DNA of 64,000 bases from Clostridiaceae bacterium AM27-36LB (GCA_003480725.1 QUJQ01000007.1:45315-109314); one strand, 5' to 3'. Positions 42,808 through 51,650 are shown, counted from the first letter of the stretch. Notes: generated from the sequence alone by a model not told the origin. Made by a program: numbers and translations.

Positions 42808-44478
42808 TCAGGCAGTGACCTGTTCCACCTCCGGGATGGGTTTGAGATTAAAATGAATTTCGATAGAAATGTGTCTTGTTTTATCTTCGTCAATGCGCTC
42901 ATGCACGACGATTTCTTTGATTAAGCGGTTGAGGGTGGCTGCGTCCAGCTCTGTGATGTTGGCGTATTCCTGAATGGCTTCCACCCATTGTTTTGCGTCA
43001 TTGGCAAGCTGGACTTCATCAGACAGCCGCTTTCTGCCCTCTGACACTTTTGTTTTAAGCTCCGTCTGCTCGGTCTGTGTCTTTTCCAGCATGGTGTTGA
43101 AATTCTGCTCACTGATACGCCCTGCAATCATATCCTCATAAAGCCGCATGACCATTTTGTCCAGAACCTCAATCCGTTCCTCGTCCCTTGTAAGGGAGCG
43201 TTCCATTGCTTCCCGCTGTTCCCGCTGCTCGGCTTCACAGGTATTGGTCAGGCGGTCGGCAACCGCTTCCCCGTCCATCAGGGCAGCTCTGGCACATTCC
43301 CGGATTTTCCGCAGCACATGGCTGTAAAGGGTGTCATAGTCAATCCGGTGCTGGGTGCAGTGGTTCTTTCCAAAGGCATTGTAGGTCTTGCAGGAGTAAA
43401 TCCGCTGGGGATGTTTTGCGTTTGTGTAGCGTATCGTCAGCGACTTCCCACACTCGCCGCATTTTATCAGTCCGGCAAACAGGCTGATTTCATTGGTCTG
43501 CCCCGGACGCTGGCGGGATTTCAGCTTGTTCTGCACAATATCAAAGCTCATGCGGTCAATCAGCGGTTCGTGCTGTCCCTCAACCACAACCCAGTCCTCC
43601 GGTTTCTTTTCCCCAATCGTGCCGATTTTGAAGCGGTAGTCTTTTTTCTGGGAAGCAATCGCCCCGGTGTAGACGGGATTCATCAAAAGGTCTTTGATAA
43701 CGGAGAAGTCCCACATATACCGCCCGTTTTCCGGGTCTTTCTTTTCCCATTTGGTGCGGGTATTGCGAAGCCCCCGTTCCCGGTTCCACCATGTGGGGCA
43801 GGGGATTTTTTCTTCCTCCAGCCGTCTGCGGATATAGTTCGGACCATGACCGTTTAGGGCATATCCGAAAATCAGCCGCACAATCGGGGCGGTTTCCTCG
43901 TCAATGAGCAGATGGTTTTTGTCCTCCGGGTCTTTCCGATACCCAAACGGGGCAAGACACCCGGTAAACTGTCCTTTCTGCGCTTTCAGAAGATAAGAGG
44001 AATGGACTTTCTTGGAAATATCCTTGCTGTACATCTCGTTCAGGATATTCTTGAACGGGGCAATGTCGTTGTTATCCCGTAAGGTGTCGATACCGTCATT
44101 CATGGCGATATAGCGCACCCCGTTTCTTGGGAAAAAGTCCTCAATCAAATGCCCGGTTTGCAGATAGTTACGCCCCAGTCGGCTGAGGTCTTTCGTGATA
44201 ACAAGGTTGATTTGCCTGCGCTCAATGGATCTCAACATTCTCTGTAAATCAGGACGCTCCATATTAAGACCTGTGAAGCCATCGTCCTGATAGACTGCCA
44301 CAACCTCCCATCCCTGCTTTTCGCAGTATTTTTCCAGCATATCACGCTGGTTTGCGATACTGGCACTTTCGCCTTGCAGGTCATCGTCCTTTGACAGTCT
44401 GCAATAGACCGCTGCACGATAGCCCCCGGCAAGTGCCGAACCGATTGTTCTGTATTCCATTTCGTTCATCATAGCCAT
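42808..44478 (-). CDS. Large serine recombinase of element B1
   Basis: A 556-residue recombinase. The resolvase domain contains YCRLSKDDD with the catalytic serine, DDGFTGLNMERP and LSRLGRNYL. Then come a recombinase domain (ALNGHGPNYIRRRLEEEKIP), a zinc ribbon (CGECGKSL...C...C) and a C-terminal coiled coil. It lies 111 bp from the left boundary of B1, as expected for an enzyme linked to its att site. The ATG directly follows the stop of the 65-residue gene upstream, so the two are coupled. Confidence 0.95.
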   Translation of the reverse strand: MAMMNEMEYRTIGSALAGGYRAAVYCRLSKDDDLQGESASIANQRDMLEKYCEKQGWEVVAVYQDDGFTGLNMERPDLQRMLRSIERRQINLVITKDLSRLGRNYLQTGHLIEDFFPRNGVRYIAMNDGIDTLRDNNDIAPFKNILNEMYSKDISKKVHSSYLLKAQKGQFTGCLAPFGYRKDPEDKNHLLIDEETAPIVRLIFGYALNGHGPNYIRRRLEEEKIPCPTWWNRERGLRNTRTKWEKKDPENGRYMWDFSVIKDLLMNPVYTGAIASQKKDYRFKIGTIGEKKPEDWVVVEGQHEPLIDRMSFDIVQNKLKSRQRPGQTNEISLFAGLIKCGECGKSLTIRYTNAKHPQRIYSCKTYNAFGKNHCTQHRIDYDTLYSHVLRKIRECARAALMDGEAVADRLTNTCEAEQREQREAMERSLTRDEERIEVLDKMVMRLYEDMIAGRISEQNFNTMLEKTQTEQTELKTKVSEGRKRLSDEVQLANDAKQWVEAIQEYANITELDAATLNRLIKEIVVHERIDEDKTRHISIEIHFNLKPIPEVEQVTA

Positions 44479-44676
44479 TTACCCACACAATCCAGACGGT
44501 ATCCGGCTCTTTTGAACCTCATCTTCATTATACTTCAATTCTTTCTTTTTAGCAAGATATTCTTTTGTATTTGTCTTGCCGTATTTCTGGGAAATCAGGC
44601 TGACGAACACATCGGTGGCGTCCAGCTCCCCGTCAAATACAGTGGTCACATGAATCTCTGTTTTGTTTTTTGCCAT
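44479..44676 (-). CDS. Small protein coupled to the B1 recombinase
   Basis: A 65-residue protein (MAKNKTEIHVTTVFDGELDA, then TDVFVSLISQKYGKTNTKEY). Its stop codon abuts the recombinase ATG. The TTVFDGELDATDVF pattern is common in small proteins encoded before serine recombinases of Firmicute elements. No function is established that I know of; a directionality or accessory factor is a reasonable hypothesis from position only. GGAGG lies upstream of the start. Confidence 0.75.
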   Translation of the reverse strand: MAKNKTEIHVTTVFDGELDATDVFVSLISQKYGKTNTKEYLAKKKELKYNEDEVQKSRIPSGLCG

Positions 44677-44715
44677 AGGCAGTTATCCTCCATACATGAA
44701 AATAGCCAGACAGAG

Positions 44716-44914
44716 GGTGTCGGCAACGAAGTCCGGCAACGGGCTTCAAAAGACCTTGCAAACAATCTCAATCTGGCGGTGGTTACTATTTATACTTTTC
44801 TTTTATTTTTCTGTTGTTTTGGTTGTCATAGGGGAGAAAAGCCCGCAGTTATGGGTTTTTCCCCGGCAACCGGCTCGGCAACGGGATAGCAACGAAGTCG
44901 GCAACGGGCTGTCA
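44716..44914. repeat. Short repeats flanking an A+T-rich tract, candidate origin of B1
   Basis: CGGCAAC occurs at 44721, 44734, 44864, 44876 and 44899, within two larger near-copies of GCAACGAAGTCGGCAACGGG (44722-44743 and 44889-44908). Between them lies an A+T-rich tract (about 44785-44826). Repeats plus an easily melted tract next to the VapE-type helicase suggest a replication origin. The 44677-44917 gap holds no gene. Confidence 0.5.
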
Positions 44915-44917
44915 TTT

Positions 44918-46312
44918 TCAGAATGGAAGCTCCATCTGCTCCGTGACCTCCACAAAACCGTCCATAGATTTTTCGGGCGGGTTGTCGGTGTCCGTTGCCG
45001 GGATTTCACGCTCCCAGCCCTTTTGTCTGCCATATTCCGCAAACATTCTTGGATTGGAAAAGTAGTTCCACCCGGTAATGCACTGGTTCATTATCTCGTT
45101 GATTTCCCGGATTTCCCATTGCTTCGGCTCGTCAAAGGTGTGATTTAAGGCTTCCTTGTAGAGCTGCTTGGAACAGACCGTTTCCCCGGTGTACTTATCA
45201 AGGTAAGCCTGTATCATCCCGGCTTTGGTGTCCTCCGGCATAAAATCCCGCTGGTGTTCTTTGAGATACCGCTGCATGGCTGGGCTGAATGACAGCTTGT
45301 ACCTGCCGCTTCGGTAAATCTCCATTGCTTCCGCCCACATCTGGCTGATATAGGCTCTGGAAGCGGCTTCGTCCTCCAAAATGTGAACCTCGGCTTGCTC
45401 CGGGTACACCATGACCGGGATAAATCGGCGGTTGCCGGAACGGTCAAGGGGGAGAAAGTCAAGGGCGTTGGAAGTACCGCCGAACACGCACTGACGGGGA
45501 CGGTCTGCCGGGTGGGTTTCATAGGGTATCTTATAAACCTCTTTCTGTCGGCTTAGAAAAGACTTGATTTCCTCAATGCTCTTGGCATTGGCGGTTGCCA
45601 TCATTTCCGACATTTCAATTATCCAGTGACCTTGCAGCTTGCGGTACACGTTATCATCGTCCAGCTTCCGCAAATCATCGGAAAACCACTCGTCCCGGAC
45701 TGCCAGCAGACGGAAGAAGGTGGACTTGCCAGCCCCCTGACCGCCTACCAGACACAGCATGATTTCAAACTTGCTTCCGGGCTTAAATGCCCTTGTAATC
45801 GCCCCCAAAAGAAACAGCTTTAGGGCTTCATAGGTGTAATCGTCCACATCCGCCCCCAGAAAGTGCCGCAGACAGAAGCGGATGCGCTCTGTCCCGTCCC
45901 ACACAAGGGAACTTAAATAGTCCCGGATGGGATGGTACTTGTTTTCATTCGCCACAATCCCGATGGCATTATCAATCTTTTTCTCATTGGTAAGCCCATA
46001 GGTTTCTTCCAGATAGAGAAGCAGATACTTCATATCCGTATCGTTCAGGGCTGTGCTTTCTCTGTGGAAGCCGATGGGCTTTATGATGTCCTTGCGGTCG
46101 GTCAGAATGTTGTATGCGATAGCCCCGGAAAGCAGAGGGTCATGCTGGAATACAGTCAGGCAGTTCCGTATGCTCTGACGGACACCGCCTTTCTCGGTAG
46201 TTTCCATCCCCGCCTTGATTTCCTCAATGCTCTGGGGCGGCTGCATGGCGTTCATGGTGTTTTTTAGTTCTTGCTGCGTCTGCGGCTGCAAGCTCTGCCA
46301 TTCGCTGTTCAA
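44918..46312 (-). CDS. VapE-like primase/helicase ATPase
   Basis: A 464-residue protein of the virulence-associated E family (PF05272). Walker A is LVGGQGAGKSTFFR near residue 190, Walker B-like HWIIEMSEM follows, then FGGTSNALDFLPLDRSGNRR typical of VapE/D5-like replication helicases. Its partner CHC2 primase is encoded just upstream, and together they probably replicate the excised element. The start appears to be TTG at 46312, overlapping the primase gene by 89 bases, with AAGGATGTG upstream. An ATG at 46255 is the alternative. Confidence 0.85.
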   Translation of the reverse strand: MNSEWQSLQPQTQQELKNTMNAMQPPQSIEEIKAGMETTEKGGVRQSIRNCLTVFQHDPLLSGAIAYNILTDRKDIIKPIGFHRESTALNDTDMKYLLLYLEETYGLTNEKKIDNAIGIVANENKYHPIRDYLSSLVWDGTERIRFCLRHFLGADVDDYTYEALKLFLLGAITRAFKPGSKFEIMLCLVGGQGAGKSTFFRLLAVRDEWFSDDLRKLDDDNVYRKLQGHWIIEMSEMMATANAKSIEEIKSFLSRQKEVYKIPYETHPADRPRQCVFGGTSNALDFLPLDRSGNRRFIPVMVYPEQAEVHILEDEAASRAYISQMWAEAMEIYRSGRYKLSFSPAMQRYLKEHQRDFMPEDTKAGMIQAYLDKYTGETVCSKQLYKEALNHTFDEPKQWEIREINEIMNQCITGWNYFSNPRMFAEYGRQKGWEREIPATDTDNPPEKSMDGFVEVTEQMELPF

Positions 46313-46868
46313 GCTGTATCACATCCTTTCCGTAGTCCGTAATCAAAGCCGCTTTTTCCTCTGTTTCCCCGAACAGCAGCACATCCAGCAGATATTCCAC
46401 ATGGTCTTGCTTCTGTAAGGCTTCCACAAACCGGGGATGAAAGACTTCCTCCGGGGAGTGCGGGGCATATTCCTTTCTCCACACTCGGAGTAGGTGGAGA
46501 TAATCGGCAAGAATACGGAAGCAGCGGTTTTTTGCTTCCTGAAACTGTTCCTCCGGGGATTTCTGCCGGGGCTTGGGCTTTTTTGCTTTTCCCGGCGGTT
46601 TCCAGTCCTCATAGGAAAGCCCGAAGTCCTGTGCCAGCTGTACGGCGGCTTCTTTCTTTCCCAGCCCATACAGGGCGGCGATAAAATCAATCACATCCCC
46701 ATCTGCACCGCAGCCGAAGCAGTGGTAACGCTGATCCAGCTTCATGCTTGGGGTCTTATCGTTATGGAACGGGCAGCAAGCCATCCCGTTCCGACCTACA
46801 TGGATTCCATAATGCTCCGCAGCCTGTCTTGTTGTGACGGACTGCTTCACAGCTTCAAATACATTCAA
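46224..46868 (-). CDS. CHC2 zinc-finger primase protein (element B1)
   Basis: A 214-residue protein with a DnaG-type zinc finger: CCPFHNDKTPSM followed by CFGCGADGDVIDF. The rest is helical with a charged, coiled C-terminus. It lacks the TOPRIM catalytic domain, so it probably supplies primer recognition to the VapE partner. The start is TTG at 46868 with AAGGAGG 7 bases upstream. It closely resembles residues 1-190 of the ICE fusion protein at 28580-31984, showing a shared module. Confidence 0.88.
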   Translation of the reverse strand: MNVFEAVKQSVTTRQAAEHYGIHVGRNGMACCPFHNDKTPSMKLDQRYHCFGCGADGDVIDFIAALYGLGKKEAAVQLAQDFGLSYEDWKPPGKAKKPKPRQKSPEEQFQEAKNRCFRILADYLHLLRVWRKEYAPHSPEEVFHPRFVEALQKQDHVEYLLDVLLFGETEEKAALITDYGKDVIQLEQRMAELAAADAARTKKHHERHAAAPEH

Positions 46869-46933
46869 ATCTATCCCTCCTTGAAAAAAAGAAAAGCACC
46901 TGACATTCTCTGATTGAAAATGGCAAGTGCCTG

Positions 46934-48508
46934 TTAAAGTTCCATATCCTGTTGTTTGTGTTTTGTCTGTGCCGGGGCAGTTCTTTGTGCTTTTTTCTCG
47001 TCAGCCTTATCCTGCAAGACTTCTTTGATAGGCTGTTTCTTGGGCGGCTCTTTGCTTTCCTCTGTGCCGGGGGTGGCTTTCCGTACCCAGTAGCGGATGT
47101 CCCGCAGCTTCTTCAAATCCTCCTGTACCTCGGTCAGCGGTACTTTCAGCTCTGCGATTTCGCTGAGAAGTTTTTCTTGCTCCTCTTGCAGCTCCTTTTG
47201 GGTGCTGTCCTTATCGTCTGGGTGCTTGGCAAGGTAGGCGGTGGCTTTCGCATACCGGGCAACCTCCGGGTGTTCCTGTTTGAATTTTTCCTTTGTTTTC
47301 TTAAAAAATATCTTCTGGTATTTCTCATAAACGGGCTTACATTCCTTACAGTCCGTCCGGGCGGCAAGGATAGCGTCAATCACGTTGCTGCGGGTTTCCT
47401 TTGGCTTCATCTGCTTTCGGTAGTCGGCGGCAGATTTCCCGGACGTTTCTATAAAGTTTTCCAAATCCTCCACGGTGGAAAGTCCCTTTCTCTGGAGATA
47501 GGACAGGGCTTCGCTGACTGCCTTTAAGTCTTTGGAAGTCCCCCGGCTTTGTCCCGCCCGTGTCCAGTTGCTCCGTTCTGCCTTTCGTATCTCCATATAC
47601 TTCATCAGCAGATTGGGAAGAAAGACCGCTTCCTCCGCAGCTTTTTGGGCAAGCAGTTCATTCCGCTTTTCGCTAAGCTCCGCAATCCAGCCTTTGAGAT
47701 TTTTAATAAGCTGCCGGATGGACTTCATCAAACTATTGGCGGCTTTGATTTCTCGGTTCAGGTTGCCGATGTTCGTCTGAATCCCACGCTTTTCCATCTG
47801 CCGGACAGCAGCCCCTTCATGGACGGTAGGGATAATATCAAGCCCCTGTCTTTCGTAAGAACGGAGATCTACTCGTTCCGGGCGGTTGTTGGCTTCCAGA
47901 TAGCGGTTTTGGATGACCTCCCATTCATGCCGCCAGATTTCGCCATATTTGCGGTCGTTCCAGTCAACCGTATCTTCCTTGTGGCTTTTCCACCTGCCGG
48001 ACGGGAGCTTGATTCGTTCCCCGTTCTTATCAAGTTCATAGACCTTGCGGCTCTTGGGAAGCCATTTCCCACGCTCATCCATTGCCCGCATGGTCAGCAT
48101 GACATGGGCGTGTGGGTTTCCGTCCCCTTTGTCATGGATGGCAAAATCCACGCACATTCCTTTGGAAACAAACTGCTGGCGGCAGAAATCCCGTACAAGG
48201 GCGGCGTACTGGTCGGGCGGTATCTCTCTGGGAATGGAAAGCACCCACCGCCTTGCAAGCTGGGAGTTCCATTGCTTCTCAACAGCTTCGGCAGCGTTCC
48301 AGAGGGTGTTGCGGTCTGTGTACTCCAGGGGAGCGTTTGCCGGGAGCAGGATTTCATTGTGGACGATACCACGCTTTTCCGGGTAGTGTTTTACTTCCTG
48401 GTCATATTCACAGAACAGCTTTTCGCCGCTCTGGTAAGCAGCGGCGGCAACCGCAGACTGGCGGTGGCTGCGCTGCACAATAGAGATTTCGTTGTGTGGA
48501 CAGGGCAT
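46934..48508 (-). CDS. MobA/MobL (MobQ) relaxase of element B1
   Basis: A 524-residue relaxase starting MPCPHNEISIVQRSHRQSAV at 48508 (GGAAAGGAGG upstream). N-terminal motifs AAAYQSGEKLFCEYD and the histidine triad HDKGDGNPHAHVMLTMR near residue 125 are those of MobA/MobL (PF03389). The C-terminal half is long coiled coil with a basic tail. MobQ enzymes cut at TAAGTGCG/CCCT-like sites; a good match lies at 49527-49540. It makes B1 transferable by a helper channel. Confidence 0.92.
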   Translation of the reverse strand: MPCPHNEISIVQRSHRQSAVAAAAYQSGEKLFCEYDQEVKHYPEKRGIVHNEILLPANAPLEYTDRNTLWNAAEAVEKQWNSQLARRWVLSIPREIPPDQYAALVRDFCRQQFVSKGMCVDFAIHDKGDGNPHAHVMLTMRAMDERGKWLPKSRKVYELDKNGERIKLPSGRWKSHKEDTVDWNDRKYGEIWRHEWEVIQNRYLEANNRPERVDLRSYERQGLDIIPTVHEGAAVRQMEKRGIQTNIGNLNREIKAANSLMKSIRQLIKNLKGWIAELSEKRNELLAQKAAEEAVFLPNLLMKYMEIRKAERSNWTRAGQSRGTSKDLKAVSEALSYLQRKGLSTVEDLENFIETSGKSAADYRKQMKPKETRSNVIDAILAARTDCKECKPVYEKYQKIFFKKTKEKFKQEHPEVARYAKATAYLAKHPDDKDSTQKELQEEQEKLLSEIAELKVPLTEVQEDLKKLRDIRYWVRKATPGTEESKEPPKKQPIKEVLQDKADEKKAQRTAPAQTKHKQQDMEL

Positions 48509-48540
48509 TTTGTGTTCCTCCTTTCCGTTTTTGGACATAG

Positions 48541-48573
48541 AAAAAGCAGGATACCTTTTCAGATTTCCTGCTT
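48541..48573 (-). terminator. Terminator after the membrane protein gene
   Basis: On the minus strand AAGCAGGA and TCCTGCTT pair and run into TTTTT. It isolates the XRE/membrane pair from the relaxase ribosome site. Confidence 0.75.
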
Positions 48574-48611
48574 GTTGTGCCGCTGGGGGCGGCGGGTATT
48601 TAGTAATACAT

Positions 48612-49028
48612 TTACATAGTTTTGTGCAAGTACCAAAGTCGCACAATAAATACAATTTGTCCAATAGCATAAGCCCCAATAATAGTGAAACATGGGACTA
48701 CTGTCATATATCCGGTGAAAATCAAAGCAAAAATAGAAACAGCAATCGTAACATTCATTACCTTGAAGCCACTTGCCATAGCAGCATTACTAAGCGAAAT
48801 ATTTCTCTCGTCATTTTCCTCTATTTCCATTTCTTTGGTTTTCTTAACGAACAAGTCGCACACACCAGATACAATCAGCAAAATTCCAATGAGAGATGTA
48901 CCTACTACTATTAAGTCGGGACGTGGCACAGGTATTATTTCATGTACTCCCAAACCGTATGTTAGCAATCCTCCCAGTAGAATAATCATTCCTGTAACTG
49001 TCATTAAAATCAACAACCTTTTTTTCAT
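48612..49028 (-). CDS. Four-helix membrane protein paired with an XRE regulator
   Basis: A 138-residue protein starting MKKRLLILMTVTGMIILLGG, with four membrane segments and a central cytoplasmic charged loop (KKTKEMEIEENDERNISLSN). Small membrane proteins of this shape are often encoded directly after a short XRE repressor in Firmicutes and may sense membrane state; the function is unproven. The start lies 3 bases past the XRE stop. The pair has its own promoter and terminator and is more A+T-rich than its neighbours, so it looks like independent cargo. Confidence 0.7.
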   Translation of the reverse strand: MKKRLLILMTVTGMIILLGGLLTYGLGVHEIIPVPRPDLIVVGTSLIGILLIVSGVCDLFVKKTKEMEIEENDERNISLSNAAMASGFKVMNVTIAVSIFALIFTGYMTVVPCFTIIGAYAIGQIVFIVRLWYLHKTM

Positions 49029-49030
49029 AA

Positions 49031-49228
49031 TCAATCCTCCTCGTAAATAAAAATTTCTTCAATACTCATGTTGAAATATCTGGCAATCTTAAATGCCAAC
49101 TGAATAGATGGGTTATAGCGTCCGTTTTCCAAAGAGCCGATGGTCTGTCGTGATACTTCCAATGCATTTGCTAAATCTTCTTGCTTTATGCCTCGTTGCT
49201 TTCGTAATTCTTCCAGGCGATTTTTCAT
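49031..49228 (-). CDS. Short XRE-family repressor
   Basis: A 65-residue Cro/C1-type helix-turn-helix protein (MKNRLEELRKQRGIKQEDLA, then NALEVSRQTIGSLENGRYNP) resembling YozG-type regulators that consist of the HTH alone. The promoter directly upstream carries a 20-bp palindrome between -10 and start and a half-copy overlapping the -35, so autorepression is very likely. GAGGAGG lies upstream of the ATG. Confidence 0.85.
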   Translation of the reverse strand: MKNRLEELRKQRGIKQEDLANALEVSRQTIGSLENGRYNPSIQLAFKIARYFNMSIEEIFIYEED

Positions 49229-49244
49229 GTCATCCTCCTCTCTT

Positions 49245-49311
49245 ATGGAAAGTTAACTTTCCATGCTTCCATTATATCACATAGTTCTTTTATGTCAAGT
49301 TAGCTTTCCAT
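49245..49311 (-). promoter_or_regulatory. Promoter and operators of the XRE/membrane pair
   Basis: On the minus strand TTGACA (49298-49293) and TATAAT (49276-49271) are perfect, 16 bp apart. ATGGAAAGTTAACTTTCCAT (49245-49264) is a 20-bp perfect palindrome downstream of the -10. AAGTTAGCTTTCCAT (49297-49311) repeats most of it at the -35. The two sites fit dimeric XRE binding. Confidence 0.85.
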
Positions 49312-49504
49312 TTGCATTATATTTTATGAAACTTATCGGCTGGGAACAGCTTGCAACGCAAGGTGTCCCCAGATGGCAAGTCCACAAAAGGGTAGCTGGC
49401 GGCAGCCAGCGCAGGGGAAGCGTAGCGTCCCCTGTATGATTTGGAGCAGACCTTGACTGCGGAAAATCACAGCCCTCCGGCAAGGAGCCTTCGGAGAACG
49501 CAAT

Positions 49505-49540
49505 GCACCAACCTCTGGGTGGTGTATAATTGCGCCCTTA
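49505..49540 (+). other. oriT: Candidate oriT, RSF1010/MobQ type
   Basis: GCACCAACC and GGGTGGTGT (49505-49513, 49517-49525) form an inverted repeat, directly followed by TAATTGCGCCCTTA (49527-49540). RSF1010-family nic sites read TAAGTGCGCCCT, with cleavage after GCG; the nick here would fall at 49534/49535. Upstream (about 49390-49435) are further hairpins GCTGGC/GCCAGC and CAGGGGA/TCCCCTG. The region 49312-49545 holds no gene. Confidence 0.75.
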
Positions 49541-49545
49541 GTAAA

Positions 49546-49842
49546 CTAAGGGGTTTCCGGCTTCTCCCGTTCCAGCAGTTTTTTCAATAGTTCCTGCGTG
49601 TCCTGCCTGTGAAAAATGAGTTTCAACAACAGCATGACATCATCATCTGTCAGGCGTTCCGGCTCTTGCAGAAAACTTTCCAGCATACCGCCACGGGTAC
49701 AGAGCCGGTGCGTTCGTTCCTTTCGGGTAAGCTGCTTTAACTGGTACTGCAATGCCTTTTCATCATTGATGGCTTTCCGCAGTTTCTTTTCGCTTTTCTC
49801 CAGCTCCCAGTTGAGTTTTTCCAGCTTTGAGGTCTCAGGCAA
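49546..49842 (-). CDS. DUF3847 protein
   Basis: A 98-residue protein (MPETSKLEKLNWELEKSEKK, then LTRKERTHRLCTRGGMLESF). It matches DUF3847, small proteins with an N-terminal coiled coil common next to oriT and RepA-like genes in Firmicute mobilizable elements. A relaxosome accessory role is plausible from its place beside the oriT. It overlaps the RepA-like gene by 8 bases. Confidence 0.8.
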   Translation of the reverse strand: MPETSKLEKLNWELEKSEKKLRKAINDEKALQYQLKQLTRKERTHRLCTRGGMLESFLQEPERLTDDDVMLLLKLIFHRQDTQELLKKLLEREKPETP

Positions 49843-50176
49843 GGGCAGCGTCCTCCTTTCCCGGTATCAGCACATAAATCCGGTTTGGTTCTCCCACGCC
49901 CTGACGCACCCGCATGATAAGCCCAGCGGTTTCCAGTTCATTCAGAGAACGCTTGACCGTCATGGAGTTGCGGGACAGGACTGTAGCAATGGCTGTGACA
50001 GGGAAGCAGACAAACAGGATTCCGTTTTCGTCCTCCTGCCCTTTGGATAGCATAGCGTCCAGCATCCGGCAGTACATGACCTTTGCGGTGCTGCTGACTG
50101 GAAATCCTGTCAACGCTATGGGAAATGGCATACACGGCGGCAATGGTGTGTCTATCGTCATAAATTCAAAATTCAT
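49835..50176 (-). CDS. RepA N-terminal-like replication/HTH protein
   Basis: A 113-residue protein (MNFEFMTIDTPLPPCMPFPI, then VMYCRMLDAMLSKG and ATVLSRNSMTVKRSLNELET) with a winged helix-turn-helix like the N-terminal domain of RepA-type plasmid initiators. It is much shorter than full plasmid initiators, so it may act as an origin-binding regulator. The start overlaps the VLP gene stop as ATGA, and repeats shared with element B2 lie upstream at 50490. Confidence 0.7.
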   Translation of the reverse strand: MNFEFMTIDTPLPPCMPFPIALTGFPVSSTAKVMYCRMLDAMLSKGQEDENGILFVCFPVTAIATVLSRNSMTVKRSLNELETAGLIMRVRQGVGEPNRIYVLIPGKEDAALA

Positions 50177-50361
50177 TCGGTGTGTTCCTCCTTTTTCTTT
50201 GCTCGTTTGGATAAATAACGGGGGCAGTCAACCACAACCGCCCGGAAGCTCTGCCTGCACCCATGCTGGCATTTCCGGCATAATTCGTTGTAAGTGACAC
50301 GCCCCCGGTCATTGAGGTAAAAGGAAAGCTCATGCTTCCTCTTTTTGCTCATTCTCGGCAT
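50173..50361 (-). CDS. Cysteine-rich VLP-domain protein (B1)
   Basis: A 62-residue basic protein (MPRMSKKRKHELSFYLNDRG, then YNELCRKCQHGCRQSFRAVV) with a CxxC...C zinc-binding pattern. It belongs to the cysteine-rich VLP family (PF14194) seen before RepA-like genes. A relative of nearly the same length lies at 57087-57281 in B2. Function unknown; DNA binding is likely. Confidence 0.75.
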   Translation of the reverse strand: MPRMSKKRKHELSFYLNDRGRVTYNELCRKCQHGCRQSFRAVVVDCPRYLSKRAKKKEEHTE

Positions 50362-50843
50362 ATTGCGCTTCCTCCCGTTTTTGTGTATGGTTTCGGGGCG
50401 ATTTTCGGCAAAATTACGGTCATAGAGCCGCTTAAAATCTCCCGAAGTATCAGCGATAGGGTAGACTATCCCCCTATCAGATTGTCGTGTTTCGGTATCA
50501 TTTCGGTGTCAGTTCGCCAGTTCTCCCCGGTGTCGTTCCTCCCCTGAATCTCACAGCGGCGTATCGCTCCCTTTGGTACGCTCGTTTCGGTCAGGGTTCC
50601 TCCATATCCCTGCCAAAAGTCATGGCGCTACATCGCCGGGGAAGCATATCCCACACAGGCTGGTCATTCGATTGGAATAATCCATCGATGAACTACCTGT
50701 ATCATAGAACATTTTTGTGCCCTGTGCCGTATATCCACAAAGTAGGAATCAGGGGGAAAATCAGAAATTTCCACGATTGCGGAAAGTGTGATATAATCCA
50801 GTTAAACGGCAGAAATAAAACCACCGGAAAGGAGCGTGCGCCC
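50362..50843. other. Divergent regulatory gap with a repeat shared with B2
   Basis: No gene is seen. TTTCGGTATCATTTCGG at 50490-50506 is also present in B2 at 57442-57458, both upstream of VLP and RepA-like genes, suggesting a shared origin or operator motif. At the right side TATAAT (50796-50801 region) with TTTCCA about 18 bp upstream is the likely promoter of the plus-strand XRE gene; the inverted repeat TTTCC/GGAAA lies inside it. Confidence 0.5.
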
Positions 50844-51650
50844 ATGAAAGTTGCAACAAGCATACAGGAACGCCTTTGGGAACTCCGCAAAGACAAAGGC
50901 TTAAATCTGGAAGAACTATCAAAGCTGACGGGCATTTCTAAATCAGCCCTTGGCAGTTATGAAAAAGAGGATTATAAGGAAATCAATCATGGCAACCTTA
51001 TCACGCTGGCAGACTTCTATGGGGTTTCCGTCGATTATCTGCTGTGCCGGACAGAGAACAGGGAGCAGATCAACACGCCACTGACGGAGCTGCATTTGAA
51101 CGATGAGATGGTGGCACTGCTGAAAAGCGGTCGGATTAACAACCGTCTGCTCTGCGAACTTGCCACCCATAAGGACTTTATCAAGTTTCTTGCGGACATT
51201 GAGATTTATGTGGACGGGATTGCCACCATGCAAATCCAAAATCTCAACTCCCTTGTTGATACCGTCCGGCATGAAATTATTGAACGGTATCGCCCCGGCG
51301 AAGATGACCCGCATTTGAAGGTGCTGCAAGCCGCACATATCAGTGATGATGAGTATTTCAGTCACATGGTTCTGGATGACCTCAACCTGATTATCCGGGA
51401 TATTCGGGAATTCCACAAAAAGGACAGCGAGAGTGCGCCCCAAACTACCGTTGCCGATGAACTGAAAGAAAATCTGGAAGCGGTCGAAAATTTCAAGGGC
51501 AGTCGAGATGAAAAACTGGTTATCCTTTACTGCAAGCAGCTTGGTATCAACTATAAAAACCTGTCAGAAGAAGAATTTCGCTGGTTCATTCGTATTCTCA
51601 AAAAATCAAAGAAAATGGGAACGCCTATCAGCCAGAGGAAAAAACGGTAA
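50844..51650 (+). CDS. XRE-family regulator with a long C-terminal domain
   Basis: A 268-residue protein starting MKVATSIQERLWELRKDKGL at 50844 (GGAAAGGAG upstream). The N-terminal HTH (NLEELSKLTGISKSALGSYE) is followed by a helical domain without a familiar catalytic motif (LKSGRINNRLLCELATHKDF, SLVDTVRHEIIERYRPGEDD). It is transcribed against the rest of B1 and ends at a bidirectional terminator. It probably represses the divergent replication genes, acting as an element switch. Confidence 0.85.
   Translation: MKVATSIQERLWELRKDKGLNLEELSKLTGISKSALGSYEKEDYKEINHGNLITLADFYGVSVDYLLCRTENREQINTPLTELHLNDEMVALLKSGRINNRLLCELATHKDFIKFLADIEIYVDGIATMQIQNLNSLVDTVRHEIIERYRPGEDDPHLKVLQAAHISDDEYFSHMVLDDLNLIIRDIREFHKKDSESAPQTTVADELKENLEAVENFKGSRDEKLVILYCKQLGINYKNLSEEEFRWFIRILKKSKKMGTPISQRKKR

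Noticed and set aside
47549..48619. Long plus-strand frame (356 codons) opposite the B1 relaxase gene
   Set aside because: Antisense shadow of the MobA/MobL gene; no family resemblance or start signal.
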